From Alphaproteobacteria bacterium (GTDB lineage Bacteria; Pseudomonadota; Alphaproteobacteria; Micropepsales; Micropepsaceae), in the NCBI GenBank assembly GCA_021324545.1, contig JAJPIX010000059.1, forward strand, positions 1-64,000: a stretch of DNA of 64,000 nt, in the 5' to 3' direction. The position numbers were made by a program, and so were the translations under genes. The notes below the pieces were generated by a model. It saw only the letters and a program-made list of their open reading frames with translations. It was not told the DNA's origin and did no database searches. This document shows positions 24,429 through 32,935 of the stretch, piece by piece. Each line of letters opens with the position of its first letter. The first letter of the stretch is position 1.

Positions 24429-25796
24429 CTATCCAGCCTGCAAAATCGGCCCGGGTTCCCTGTCGGCAAGCGAAAGCCGCCCCGCCGCAATCGCCCAGAC
24501 GGCAACCGCTTCCGCCCATGGCGCAGCCGCCGTGAGCCACAGGGGCGACGTTTCCTTCGGGAAGAAAATGAACTGCAGGCCCGTCATGCCAAGCCCGTTC
24601 ATGATCGCGGGGATCAGGACATACAGCGCCAGAAGCACCACGAGCGCGCTGAAATCGCCGCGCCGTTTCGTCCAGCTTTGCGCCAGCACGAACAGGCCGG
24701 TATCGCGCGCAATGAACCCGAGCGTAGCGGCCGCCAGCGCCTGGTCGCGCGCGGCATTCAGCTCATAGCTGCCAAGCCACAGGATGAGCGCGACGGAAAC
24801 GGCGAGCGTGGCGATCCATGCCATCATCCAGCTTTGCAGCGCGCCGAGCGCCGCGCGAAGATTGAGCGTCCGCAACTGGCTGCCGATCCAGCGCATCAGC
24901 ACCCGGTCCTTCGGCTCGAGAAGCACCATGATGTAGGTCAGGACGCCATAGGTGGTGGCGGCCAGCGCCAGGCGCTTGGCCGCGACATGCCAATGCGCGA
25001 CAGCCGCATCCTGCGTCAGCCATGCGTCGAAACCGGCCACGTAAAGCCCGATGAACACGAGAAAAGCGAACCAGACCGAAGGCCCGTTCGTCATCTTGAG
25101 ATCAAGCCGCATCTGGCGGTAGCAGCCCACCAGAATCCATGCCGTGAACGCCCCCAGGGAAAGAAGCAGGAACCCCTGCAAGCCAAAACTCTGCCCCCAC
25201 CACATGATGGACTGGGCGGCGCGGGCCTGACGAAACACGTTCTCGGGATCGGCAGCTTCCCACACCCAGAACGTCGCCAGCGCGGCCGCCAGCCCCGCAA
25301 GCTGATAGATGAAAATCTCCAGCCGCGAATGATGCTGGCGCCGGTTCACGGCGATGAGGCTGGCAAGCAGCGCGCCGGCCTGCGCGATCACGCCGATCTC
25401 GACGAAATAGACGAAATCGAGAAGGGCCGGCGCCGGCCCGTCATGAGAAATGCGATAGGCGAGAATGACGGCAAGACAGATGGCCCCGCCGAACCAGTTG
25501 TAGATCGTAGAGCCGAACAGCTTGCCCCATGTCATCGCGCCGGGCGCGATGGACGAGAGCCGCTGCATGTCCCAGGTGCGGTCGCGGATTTCGCCCACCA
25601 CGCTCAGCGCGGCGTTGCGCGAACCCCACAACACGACAATCAGGTAATAAAGCGCTTCGGCGACCGCGGCGGGCCGGTAATCCTTTCCGCCCGATATGGC
25701 GGCCGCAAAAAAGATCAGCGCCAGAATGATGACCATCAGCGCGATGCGCCTGGGCGTCAGCTCGAGCCAGAGGTTGCGCCGGAACTCCGGATTCAT
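24429..25796 (-). CDS. ABC transporter permease, ABC-2-like
   Basis: 455 residues with about ten to twelve hydrophobic segments, e.g. IALMVIILALIFFAAAI near residue 20, LFVLAQSW/FSALVVLLALYVLIPAIM near 375-395. The soluble N-terminus is followed by EIRDRTWDMQRLSSIAPG, the usual post-TM1 element of ABC-2 exporters. It overlaps the start of its partner ATPase gene region by 4 bp (stop of the ATPase). The pair forms a two-component exporter of unknown substrate. Confidence 0.8.
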   Translation of the reverse strand: MNPEFRRNLWLELTPRRIALMVIILALIFFAAAISGGKDYRPAAVAEALYYLIVVLWGSRNAALSVVGEIRDRTWDMQRLSSIAPGAMTWGKLFGSTIYNWFGGAICLAVILAYRISHDGPAPALLDFVYFVEIGVIAQAGALLASLIAVNRRQHHSRLEIFIYQLAGLAAALATFWVWEAADPENVFRQARAAQSIMWWGQSFGLQGFLLLSLGAFTAWILVGCYRQMRLDLKMTNGPSVWFAFLVFIGLYVAGFDAWLTQDAAVAHWHVAAKRLALAATTYGVLTYIMVLLEPKDRVLMRWIGSQLRTLNLRAALGALQSWMMAWIATLAVSVALILWLGSYELNAARDQALAAATLGFIARDTGLFVLAQSWTKRRGDFSALVVLLALYVLIPAIMNGLGMTGLQFIFFPKETSPLWLTAAAPWAEAVAVWAIAAGRLSLADREPGPILQAG

Positions 25797-26716
25797 GCCG
25801 CCACACCCGTCTTGCCGACCTGCGCGAAATAGGCCTCTTCCAGCGCGCGGTCGGATTCGGCAAAGCGCGCCACCTCAAATCCCGCATTCACGAGATCGCG
25901 CACCAGTTTGGCGCGCGCGCCCGGATTGTGCGTGAAGGTGAAAAGCGCGTGCATCTCGTTGGCCTCGATCACGTCGATGCCGCCGTTGCCTTTCAGGAAC
26001 TCGCCCAGATCGCTGCGCGGACTCGCCAGCTCGATGAGATAGCGGGGACGTTCGATTTCGCGCACCTTGATGGGCTTACCTCCCGCCACCCGGCCCTTGT
26101 CGAGCACGATCATCTCCGAACAGTAGTCCTCGAGTTCCGCCAGGATGTGCGACGACACCACGATCGTCATGCCGCTGTCCCTGAGCGACAGGAGCAGCGC
26201 CGACAATTCCTTGCGCGCGGCCGGATCCAGCCCTGCCGCCGGTTCGTCCAGAAGAAGCACCTTGGGCGAATGCACGATCGCCTGCCCGATGGCCAGCCGC
26301 TGGCGAAGCCCGCGCGAAAGCTCGCTCGCCTTCTGTTCCATGCGGTCGCCGAGGCCTACGCGCGAGGCCGCCTTCTCGGCCGCGGCGCCCGCGGCGTCCG
26401 GCTTGATGCCGTGCGCCCATGCGGCATAGGTGAGCGAGCGGCGCACCGAAAGATCATCGTAAAGACCGTAGAAATCCGGCAGGTAACCCAGCTTTTCGTG
26501 GATCTCGCGCGGCCGGGCGCGGCTGTTGAGCCCGTCGATGGTAACTTCGCCGCGATAGGGCGGCTCCAGCGCCGCTAAACATCTCAGCAAGGTGGTCTTG
26601 CCAGCGCCGTTCGGCCCCACTAAGGCAGTGATCGTTTGCGGGGGAATGTCCAGGGACACGCCCCACAGCGCCCGTCCGGACGGGTATTCGTAAACAAGAT
26701 CGCGAACTTCGATCAT
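25793..26716 (-). CDS. ABC transporter ATP-binding protein, exporter type
   Basis: About 307 residues. Walker A ALVGPNGAGKTTLLRCLAAL near 33, Q-loop GYLPDFYGLYDDL (Asp in place of Gln, as in many CcmA-type ATPases), signature LSRGLRQRLAIGQA near 135, Walker B VLLLDEPAAGLDP, H-loop SSHILAELEDY. A 100-residue C-terminal extension after residue 210 is typical of drug, antibiotic or gliding-type exporters. ATG 26716 is preferred over the in-frame GTG two codons earlier. It heads an operon with the permease. Confidence 0.88.
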   Translation of the reverse strand: MIEVRDLVYEYPSGRALWGVSLDIPPQTITALVGPNGAGKTTLLRCLAALEPPYRGEVTIDGLNSRARPREIHEKLGYLPDFYGLYDDLSVRRSLTYAAWAHGIKPDAAGAAAEKAASRVGLGDRMEQKASELSRGLRQRLAIGQAIVHSPKVLLLDEPAAGLDPAARKELSALLLSLRDSGMTIVVSSHILAELEDYCSEMIVLDKGRVAGGKPIKVREIERPRYLIELASPRSDLGEFLKGNGGIDVIEANEMHALFTFTHNPGARAKLVRDLVNAGFEVARFAESDRALEEAYFAQVGKTGVAA

Positions 26717-26830
26717 GACCACCCCGATCGGGCCCCTGGACCGGCAGTATGTTTAAGTCGAAATCACAATGCCACAGTGTCGGGGAAATATGACGGAATC
26801 GTGGGCAGCTTGGTTAGGCGAGGATTGTGA

Positions 26831-28138
26831 ATGCGCATTGCGGTGATCGGCACGGGTTATGTGGGCCTGGTATCGGGGGCCTGCCTGTCGGAATTCGGCC
26901 ATGATGTTGTTTGCATCGACAAGGACAGCGCCAAGATCGAGGCGCTGAGGCGCGGCGTCATCCCCATTTTCGAGCCGGGACTCGACGAGATCGTAGCCGT
27001 CAATGTGAAGGCCGGCCGGCTTTCCTTCGCCACCGATCTTGCGCATGCCGTTCCGCAATCGGATGCGGTGTTTATCGCGGTGGGAACGCCAAGCCGCCGT
27101 GGCGACGGCCATGCCGACCTGTCCTATGTGTTCGCCGCGGCCGAAGAGATTGCCAGGTCGCTTTCCGGCTATACCGTGATCGTGACCAAATCCACGGTGC
27201 CGGTGGGCACCAGCCGGAAGGTGGAAGAAATCGTGAGGCGCGTGCGGCCCGACGCCGATTTCGACTGCGCTTCCAATCCGGAATTCCTGCGCGAAGGTTC
27301 CGCGATCGAGGATTTCCGCAGGCCCGACCGCGTGGTGGTGGGTTGCGACAGCGACCGGGCCCGCAACGTGATGCGGGAGGTCTATCGCCCGCTATATCTG
27401 AACGAAACGCCCATGCTGTTCACCGGCCGCGAGACTTCGGAGCTGATCAAATATGCGGCCAACGCGTTCCTGGCGACCAAGATCACCTTCATCAACGAGA
27501 TGGCGGACCTGTGCGAGGCCGTGGGCGCCGACGTGCAGGATGTGGCGCGCGGCATGGGGCTGGACGGCCGCATCGGCGGAAAGTTCCTGCATGCGGGGCC
27601 CGGTTTCGGCGGATCCTGCTTCCCCAAGGACACGCTGGCGCTTCTGAAGACTTCGCAGCAGTTCGGCGCGCCCACGCGCATCGTGGAAGCCGTGATGGCC
27701 GTCAACGAAGCGCGCAAGGCGGCAATGGCCGAAAGGATCGAGCGCGCGTTCGGAGGCGTCGCCGGCAAGACCATCGCGGTGCTTGGGCTTACCTTCAAGC
27801 CCAACACCGACGACATGCGCGATGCGCCAAGCCTGGTCATCGTGCCGGCGCTGAAGAAGAAGGGCGCGAAGATTCGCGCCTATGACCCCGAAGGCAAGGA
27901 AGCGCAGAAGCTGCTGGACATTGCGCTTTGCGCCAACGCCTATGAAGCGCTGGAGGGCGCGGACGGCGTGGTGATCCTGACCGAATGGAACGAATTCCGC
28001 GCGCTGGATCTGCCGCGCGCAAAATCGCTGCTCAAAACGCCGCTGATGGTGGACCTGCGCAACATCTATCGCCCCGCGCAGATGGCCGAAGCCGGATTCC
28101 GCTATGTCAGCGTGGGCCGGCCGGAGGCGAAGGGCTAA
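26831..28138 (+). CDS. ugd: UDP-glucose 6-dehydrogenase
   Basis: Oxidises UDP-glucose to UDP-glucuronate with two NAD+, feeding exopolysaccharide or lipid modification. 435 residues. NAD-binding GTGYVGLVSGACLSEFGH opens the protein; EFLREGSAIEDF near 155 and the catalytic cysteine in GPGFGGSCFPKDTLAL near residue 260 are present, with Lys of the substrate site in IKYAANAFLATKI near 205. The C-terminal UDP-binding domain (LGLTFKPNTDDMRDAPS) is complete. Convergent with hslO, the two stops overlapping. Confidence 0.96.
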   Translation: MRIAVIGTGYVGLVSGACLSEFGHDVVCIDKDSAKIEALRRGVIPIFEPGLDEIVAVNVKAGRLSFATDLAHAVPQSDAVFIAVGTPSRRGDGHADLSYVFAAAEEIARSLSGYTVIVTKSTVPVGTSRKVEEIVRRVRPDADFDCASNPEFLREGSAIEDFRRPDRVVVGCDSDRARNVMREVYRPLYLNETPMLFTGRETSELIKYAANAFLATKITFINEMADLCEAVGADVQDVARGMGLDGRIGGKFLHAGPGFGGSCFPKDTLALLKTSQQFGAPTRIVEAVMAVNEARKAAMAERIERAFGGVAGKTIAVLGLTFKPNTDDMRDAPSLVIVPALKKKGAKIRAYDPEGKEAQKLLDIALCANAYEALEGADGVVILTEWNEFRALDLPRAKSLLKTPLMVDLRNIYRPAQMAEAGFRYVSVGRPEAKG

Positions 28139-29052
28139 AGCGCCAGCTGCGCCGGCGCGATCTCGTGCACCCGGCCGCAGAATTCGCAGCGCGCGCGGAT
28201 GATGCCGTCGGCATCGGCGAGGCCTTCGCGATCCGCCGCGGGATAGCTTTTCAGCACGCCCGCAATGCGATCGCCGCTGCAATCGCAGCGGAAGATGAGC
28301 GGCTCGGCGGGCAGCACGCGCACATCGTCTTCATGGAACAGCCGCCACAACAGGTCTTCCGCGGGAAGGGCCGTGTCCACCAGCTCGAAATCCTCCACCG
28401 TTTTCAGAAACAGCGACAGGCGCTCCCAGTCGTCCTCGTCGCGGCGGCCTTCGGGCGTGGCCTGCAGCATGATGCCGCCCGCGCGCCAGTGCGCGGATTT
28501 TGCGCCCGGCGTGAACAGGGGCGCGGCCGCCAGGCGGATGGCGGTGGGCAGCTGTTCGCTTTGCGCGAAATAGGTTTCGGCCGAGGCCGCGATGCCATCG
28601 GGCGAAAGCGCCACAATCCCCTGATAGCTTTGCGCGCCGCGCCTGGGCTCGATGGTGATGGCGAGCGAGCCTTCGCCCGCGAGCGCGGCAAAGCCCGGCG
28701 CATGGCCGAGCGCTTCCACGCGCGCATCGTCGGCGCGCGCAAACCCGCGCAGGCCCGCCGCGCGGCCGGCTTCTGCGCCGTAATAATCGCAGGCCGTGAG
28801 ATCGAGCGGGCCGTTCGATTTGGTCTGCACCGTGAGCCGGCCATCGAGCTTGAGCGCCGTGCCCAGAATGGCCGAGAGCGCCAGCACTTCGCCGGCCGCG
28901 CGCGCGGCGGCTTCGGGCAGCGCATGGGCGGACAGCGCGCGCGCCGACGCCGCATCCAGCCGCACCAGCCGGCCGCGCAACCCCGCGGCCGGAAGATCGA
29001 ACGGCAGCACAAAATCCGCCGCCGGCGCGGGGGTGTAGGGCTTTTCGGGCAT
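28135..29052 (-). CDS. hslO: Redox-regulated chaperone Hsp33
   Basis: Holdase activated by oxidation and unfolding. 305 residues. The C-terminal zinc switch is complete: CDC near residue 258 and CEFC near 290. The N-terminal domain has TKSNGPLDLTACDYYG-type substrate-binding features and a typical GEGSLAITIEPRRG segment. The length is the usual one for alphaproteobacterial Hsp33. Confidence 0.94.
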   Translation of the reverse strand: MPEKPYTPAPAADFVLPFDLPAAGLRGRLVRLDAASARALSAHALPEAAARAAGEVLALSAILGTALKLDGRLTVQTKSNGPLDLTACDYYGAEAGRAAGLRGFARADDARVEALGHAPGFAALAGEGSLAITIEPRRGAQSYQGIVALSPDGIAASAETYFAQSEQLPTAIRLAAAPLFTPGAKSAHWRAGGIMLQATPEGRRDEDDWERLSLFLKTVEDFELVDTALPAEDLLWRLFHEDDVRVLPAEPLIFRCDCSGDRIAGVLKSYPAADREGLADADGIIRARCEFCGRVHEIAPAQLAL

Positions 29053-29110
29053 GAGGGAGATATATGTGCGGCGGCTTACCGAAATTCAATGCAGACGTTC
29101 AAATACAGTC

Positions 29111-29225
29111 CGTCATTGCCCGGCTTGTCCGGGCAACCCATTTTGTTTCACGTCCTCATCGCCGTGAGCGATGAAATTGGGTCACCCGGACCCTTCGCGG
29201 AAATGCTCAGGGCCGGGTGATGACG
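29111..29225. repeat. Dispersed REP-like element
   Basis: CGTCATTGCCCGGC TTGT CCGGGCAACCC at the left and GGGTCACCCGGACCCTTCGC...GGCCGGGTGATGACG at the right. Its right half is almost identical to the element at 32415-32501 (shared GGGTCACCCGGACCCTTCGC), and its left half to that at 9624. Confidence 0.75.
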
Positions 29226-29244
29226 ACAAAGGTCACCGCACCAG

Positions 29245-29300
29245 TCCCCTCCCCGAAATTTGCGTGACGCAAATTTCGACCCTCCCCCAAAGGGAGGGTA
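29245..29300. repeat. Palindromic repeat with AT-rich hairpin
   Basis: TCCCCTCCCC, then GAAATTTGCG-TGA-CGCAAATTTC, then CCTCCCCCAAAGGGAGGG. The same unit recurs near-identically at about 32828-32880. It lies 33 bp upstream of the secreted-protein start at 29333. Confidence 0.8.
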
Positions 29301-29332
29301 AGATGTTGGGCATGTCTTTTAAGAGTTGATCC

Positions 29333-29731
29333 ATGCCCGCATTCGCAGCCACCGCCCTTGCCGCAACGCTTGCCGCCGCAGCGCCCGCGCCGTTGCCGAT
29401 CGTGATCACGCCGCAGACGATGGCATCGCCGCAGGCGCAATCGCCCTACACCTGCCCCGCGGTGAAGACCGACATCGACGCGGTGCAGACCGCCGTGCAA
29501 TCCGCGGCGACAGAGGCCATGCGCGTGATGAAGCTGAACCCGCAGCCCGCGACCGACAAAAAATTATGCGCGGCCGAGCTTTCGGTGCGCGCCGCGGTGA
29601 CCAAAGCCAAGGCGCTGCCGCTTGCCACCTGCTTTGCCACCAAGGCGGCTTACGACAAATTCCACGCCAACCTCGCCACCATCCAGGACGGCACGGACAA
29701 GGTGATCAAGGCGTACAAATGCGGCCGCTGA
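29333..29731 (+). CDS. Small secreted protein of unknown function
   Basis: 132 residues with an Ala-rich Sec signal (ATALAATLAAAAPAP). The mature part is helical and contains four cysteines (YTCPAVK, KKLCAAEL, LATCFATK, YKCGR), which would allow two disulfides in the periplasm. No family recognised. The preceding 280 bp consists almost wholly of the two repeat types described here, so its promoter must lie close to or within repeat DNA. Confidence 0.65.
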   Translation: MPAFAATALAATLAAAAPAPLPIVITPQTMASPQAQSPYTCPAVKTDIDAVQTAVQSAATEAMRVMKLNPQPATDKKLCAAELSVRAAVTKAKALPLATCFATKAAYDKFHANLATIQDGTDKVIKAYKCGR

Positions 29732-29746
29732 GCCAACGACCGGCCC

Positions 29747-29775
29747 TTGCAAATATGTATCAATTCTGATACAAA
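29747..29775 (+). promoter_or_regulatory. Promoter and operator of the RelE/Xre module
   Basis: TTGCAA and TACAAA spaced by 17 bp flank a perfect palindrome TGTATCA-ATTC-TGATACA at 29756-29773. It starts 9 bp before the toxin ATG. A helix-turn-helix antitoxin dimer binding here would block the -10 box. Confidence 0.65.
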
Positions 29776-29781
29776 CCGCAC

Positions 29782-30126
29782 ATGGCCGCGAAGAAATTGA
29801 CCGTGGCGTTCTTCGCAACCGAAACGGGCGCGATGCCGGTGCGCGATTGGCTGCTCGCAATGTCGAGCGAAGATCGCAGGAAGATTGGAGAAGACATTCG
29901 AACGGTCGAGTTCGGTTGGCCCATTGGAATGCCCGTGAGCCGCCCGCTTGGAAAAGGTCTTTATGAGGTGCGGACGAATTTGAAAGACCGCATTGCGCGG
30001 GTGTTCTTCACGATTGATGGCGATAAGATGGTGCTGTTGCACGGTTTCATCAAAAAGTCGCAGGAGACGCCCGATAGCGAACTGGCCTTGGCACGGTCGC
30101 GATTGCAAAAGTTTCGTAGGAGTTGA
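29782..30126 (+). CDS. RelE/HigB-family toxin (phage Gp49-like)
   Basis: 114 residues of the DUF891/Gp49-like RelE fold. Diagnostic features are MPVRDWLLAMSSEDRRKIGEDI near residue 17-38 (shown in part), MPVSRPLGKGLYEVRTNL near 55, RIARVFFTIDGDKMVLLHGFIKKSQETP near 75-100 (in parts), and a basic tail. Relatives cleave mRNA at the ribosome. The toxin precedes the antitoxin, the order typical of higBA. The stop lies 2 bp before the antitoxin ATG. Confidence 0.88.
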   Translation: MAAKKLTVAFFATETGAMPVRDWLLAMSSEDRRKIGEDIRTVEFGWPIGMPVSRPLGKGLYEVRTNLKDRIARVFFTIDGDKMVLLHGFIKKSQETPDSELALARSRLQKFRRS

Positions 30127-30128
30127 GC

Positions 30129-30431
30129 ATGGCAAAGAAAAAGAAGAACCCGCATATCGGATCGACATTCGAATCCTTCCTCAAGGAGGAAGGCATTTAC
30201 GAAGAAGTCACGGCAGCCGCGATGAAGCGCGTGCTAGCTTGGCAGATCGCGCAGGCGATGAAGAAGCAGCGCGTCACCAAATCCGCAATGGCCAAGCGGA
30301 TGCGCACCAGCCGGGCGGCGCTTGACCGCCTGCTCGATGCGGAGAACACGTCGGTCACGCTGCAAACGATGGGCCGTGCCGCTGCCGTTCTCGGCAAGGA
30401 ATTGTCGATCACGCTGAAGGATGCGGCTTAG
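30129..30431 (+). CDS. Xre-family antitoxin
   Basis: 100 residues. The N-terminus is Lys-rich (MAKKKKNP), then a long helix, then a helix-turn-helix KSAMAKRMRTSRAALDRLLD near residues 55-75, as in HigA-type antitoxins, with a C-terminal LQTMGRAAAVLGKELSITL. ATG 30129 is placed 8 bp after AGGAG. An in-frame TTG six bases upstream is less likely. Expected to neutralise the toxin and repress the palindromic operator. Confidence 0.85.
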   Translation: MAKKKKNPHIGSTFESFLKEEGIYEEVTAAAMKRVLAWQIAQAMKKQRVTKSAMAKRMRTSRAALDRLLDAENTSVTLQTMGRAAAVLGKELSITLKDAA

Positions 30432-30439
30432 CAGAGCAT

Positions 30440-31423
30440 TTATTTCCGGAGTTCTGAAATTCGACGCTCCTGCCAATCAGCATACGTTTCCCCAGTATCG
30501 TCAATTTTCCAATCGGTTCGCCCGTTGCGACTGGTTCCCATAACAGCCTGCGCCGCTGCACTGGGACTCGAAAACGATACATCCTCGTCAAATCGAAGAA
30601 TCCCTGCTTTACCAGATGGCACAAGTTTTCCGGATTGTTTCAAAAGCTGTCGAAAAGCCCGGACGTTAGATGCTAGCGAAGGCTGTTCTAGTTCGCGCGC
30701 TTCGGAACCCTTCAGTATGACCATTTCCCCATCAATCTCTAAAGCTCTAGCTTGAACGTTGCCGCTTGAATCGGAAAAACGGAATTCGGGACTTTTTCCA
30801 CCATCAGCGGTCGGTCTATCTTGCCCGAAAACATGCCGTTCCAACTCCCCGCCTTTTTCGAGATCGTAGCCAGCATCGACTGTGTCGGCGGTCTTGATTG
30901 TTGAAATTTGAGGACTGACACGGAGAAAATCAAACCCAAGAACTGGAAGCAGCGTTTGGATTTGCATAATGAAATACTCCATGTCGGAGATATCCGACTC
31001 TGGCAGGTAGCCGTATTCGGGTGAGGTCCCATTTACTAGACGAGCGCGACCCGACTTTTTCGCCAGTGCAATTAATTGACTCTCCAAATACTTTACGTGC
31101 GCCTTCGTCAAATTCGCATCTTTGTTGGTTACAATGCATGTAGTTTCCCAAAAACCTTTGCCTTCATCGCGACTGTGCTGAATCAAGCGATCACCCACAT
31201 TGTCACTTTCGCCAACATACACAACCATTTGACCCGGAGTTTCAGGGTCAGAGCCGATCAAGAAATAAACGCCAGTGCGATTTGCTTCTGGCCGGTTCAA
31301 AAGCTCCACAATTCGTGCACGAGGAGCACTGAGGACGTGGCCGGTCCAGTTCATAATCTCAGCAGTTAGGATGCCGTTGGCGGAGCCATCCACCAAAAAA
31401 ATTCGAATTGAGCGCCCATTCAT
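30440..31423 (-). CDS. GIY-YIG nuclease-like protein with C-terminal DUF4357-type domain
   Basis: 327 residues. A GIY-YIG-like core runs about 45-125: TGVYFLIGSD, then MVVYVGESDNVGDRLIQHSRDE, with Arg of the GIY-YIG helix kept in DRLIQH and Glu in KYLESQLI. The C-terminal half, with SGNVQARALEIDGEMVILKGSEA near 215-235 in two parts and AAAQAVMGTSRNGRTDWKIDD near 290, matches the DUF4357 fold seen in this combination in many accessory proteins. AT-richer than its neighbours. It converges with the toxin-antitoxin module. DNA target unknown. Confidence 0.8.
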   Translation of the reverse strand: MNGRSIRIFLVDGSANGILTAEIMNWTGHVLSAPRARIVELLNRPEANRTGVYFLIGSDPETPGQMVVYVGESDNVGDRLIQHSRDEGKGFWETTCIVTNKDANLTKAHVKYLESQLIALAKKSGRARLVNGTSPEYGYLPESDISDMEYFIMQIQTLLPVLGFDFLRVSPQISTIKTADTVDAGYDLEKGGELERHVFGQDRPTADGGKSPEFRFSDSSGNVQARALEIDGEMVILKGSEARELEQPSLASNVRAFRQLLKQSGKLVPSGKAGILRFDEDVSFSSPSAAAQAVMGTSRNGRTDWKIDDTGETYADWQERRISELRK

Positions 31424-31442
31424 CGTGCACCCCTCATCAATA

Positions 31443-32390
31443 CTACCCCAAACACCACTTGAGCACCGCCTTCTGCGCGTGCAGGCGGTTTTCGGCTTCG
31501 TCCCACACCGCGCTTTGCGGCCCGTCGATCACCTCGTCCGTCACTTCCTCGCCGCGGTGCGCGGGCAGGCAGTGCATGAAGATCGCATCGCGCCCGGCGC
31601 GCGCCATCAGCGCCGCATTCACCTGAAACGCCTTCAGAAGATTGTGCCGCCGGGTGGAATCGTCGTCGCCCATCGACACCCAGGCGTCGGTGACCACGCA
31701 ATCGGCGCCCGCCACCGCCTTGGCCGGATCCTCACCGAACGACACATCGGCGCCGGCACCCTTCGCCCACGCTTTCAGCGCTTCGCCCGGCGCCAGGTCT
31801 TTCGGCGTCGCCACGCGCAACGAAAATCCGAAGCGCGCCGCCGCATGCACCCAGCTTGCCAGCACGTTGTTGGCATCGCCCGTCCACGCCACCGTGCGGC
31901 CCGCAATCGGCCCCTTCTTTTCCTCGAACGTCATCACATCGGCCAGCACCTGGCAGGGATGCGACAGCTTGGTCAGCCCGTTGATCACCGGAATGGTGGC
32001 GTTGGCCGCCAGATCCCGGACCATCTCGTGATCGAGCAGGCGGATCATCACCGCATCCACATAGCGCGACAGCACCCGCGCCGTATCGGCGATGGTTTCC
32101 TCGCGCGCGAGCTGCATGTCGCGGCCCGACATCATCATCGTGGAGCCGCCCAGCTGGCGCATCGCCACGTCGAAGGAAATGCGCGTGCGCGTGGAATGCT
32201 TGTCGAAGATCATGGCGAGCACGCGGCCTTTGAGCGGCGCATCGGCATCTTCGGCGCCGTGGGGAAGGCCCGCGCGCGCGGCTTTGCGGCGGATCGCTTC
32301 GTCCACCAGCGCGCGGCAGGTGGCGGCATCGAGATCGGCGATGTCGAGGAAATGCTTCGGCGTCACAAGCGTTTTGATGGGTTTGGTCAA
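31443..32390 (-). CDS. argF: Ornithine carbamoyltransferase
   Basis: Makes citrulline from ornithine and carbamoyl phosphate in arginine synthesis. 315 residues from TTG 32390. Carbamoyl-phosphate site [16 protein letters not shown] near residue 60, [11 protein letters not shown] near 150, ornithine loop DAWVSMGDD near 235, and [11 protein letters not shown] near 275 are all present. TTG is chosen because GGAGA precedes it and the upstream in-frame codons belong to a repeat. Same strand as argD. Between them lies a chimeric relic. Confidence 0.95.
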   Translation of the reverse strand: MTKPIKTLVTPKHFLDIADLDAATCRALVDEAIRRKAARAGLPHGAEDADAPLKGRVLAMIFDKHSTRTRISFDVAMRQLGGSTMMMSGRDMQLAREETIADTARVLSRYVDAVMIRLLDHEMVRDLAANATIPVINGLTKLSHPCQVLADVMTFEEKKGPIAGRTVAWTGDANNVLASWVHAAARFGFSLRVATPKDLAPGEALKAWAKGAGADVSFGEDPAKAVAGADCVVTDAWVSMGDDDSTRRHNLLKAFQVNAALMARAGRDAIFMHCLPAHRGEEVTDEVIDGPQSAVWDEAENRLHAQKAVLKWCLG

Positions 32391-32414
32391 ACGAGTCTCC
32401 AACTTCTCTCCAGC

Positions 32415-32501
32415 CGTCATCGCCCGCTTCATGCGGGCGACCCAATTTCAAATGGGTCACCCGGACCCTTCGCGAAAAAGCTCAGGGCCGGGTGATGACG
32501 G
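32415..32501. repeat. Dispersed REP-like element
   Basis: CCGTCATCGCCCGC TTCAT GCGGGCGACCC at the left and GGGTCACCCGGACCCTTCGC...CCGGGTGATGACGG at the right; the two ends are inverted copies (CGTCATC / GATGACG). It lies between argF and the argF/argD chimera. Confidence 0.8.
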
Positions 32502-32509
32502 CGATAGGG

Positions 32510-32611
32510 TCATTCCGCGGCCTTCTGCTTTACGCTCTCGAACGCCTGCGCCGCGGCGTCCATGTCGAGAAAATGCTTCGGCGTCACGAGCGTTTTGATG
32601 GGCTTGGTCAA
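32510..32611 (-). pseudogene. Chimeric argF/argD relic: ArgF N-terminus joined to ArgD C-terminus
   Basis: A 33-codon frame from TTG 32611, preceded by GGAGAA. Its first 16 residues ([16 protein letters not shown]) equal the start of ArgF. Its last 17 (MDAAAQAFESVKQKAAE) correspond to the end of ArgD ([17 protein letters not shown]). DNA identity to each parent runs over about 49-69 bp. The three base changes in the ArgF half are all synonymous; the ArgD half has four replacements. It is best explained by tandem duplication of argD-argF and an internal deletion. Whether it is translated is unknown. Confidence 0.85.
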
Positions 32612-32635
32612 ACGATTCTCCAGTTCATCTTTTCT

Positions 32636-32697
32636 CCGCGACTCCGCGCCTCCGCGTGAATCCCTCTTTTTTCACGCGGAGCCGCGGAGATCGCGGA
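32636..32697. repeat. Long inverted repeat (CTCCGCGTGAA type)
   Basis: Perfect 11-bp arms CTCCGCGTGAA and TTCACGCGGAG around TCCCTCTTTT, extended on both sides by imperfect pairing of TCCGCGACTCCGCG with CGCGGAGATCGCGGA. It could fold into one long hairpin in the space between argD and the chimera. Confidence 0.75.
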
Positions 32698-32748
32698 GGA
32701 CGATCATTCCGCGGCCTTCTTCGCAAGGAAGGGAAGAAAACAAGGCTA

Positions 32749-32882
32749 CCCGCCCCTTGGGGGCGGGTCGAAAAATTCGAGCGCATGCGAAGAATTTTTC
32801 GGGGCGGGGACAATGCCACCGCTTCCGTCCCCTCCCCGAAATTTGCGGGCGCAAATTTCGACCCTCCCCCAAGGGGAGGGTA
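32749..32882. repeat. Double copy of palindromic AT-hairpin repeat
   Basis: Left unit: CCCGCCCCTTGGGGGCGGG, then GAAAAATTCG...GAATTTTTC, as in 5580-5667. Right unit: CCCCTCCCC, GAAATTTGCG-GG-CGCAAATTTC, CCTCCCCCAAGGGGAGGG, as in 29245-29300. The two forms therefore belong to one repeat family. A further short GC palindrome follows near 32906-32918. Confidence 0.8.
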
Positions 32883-32935
32883 GGAACCTTTGAAATTCCG
32901 ACGTCTCCCAAAGGGCGGGTGGGATGCGGCGCAAA

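Noticed and set aside
31424-31442. Transcription terminator between argF and the GIY-YIG gene
   Set aside because: The 19-bp gap has no stem-loop followed by a T run.
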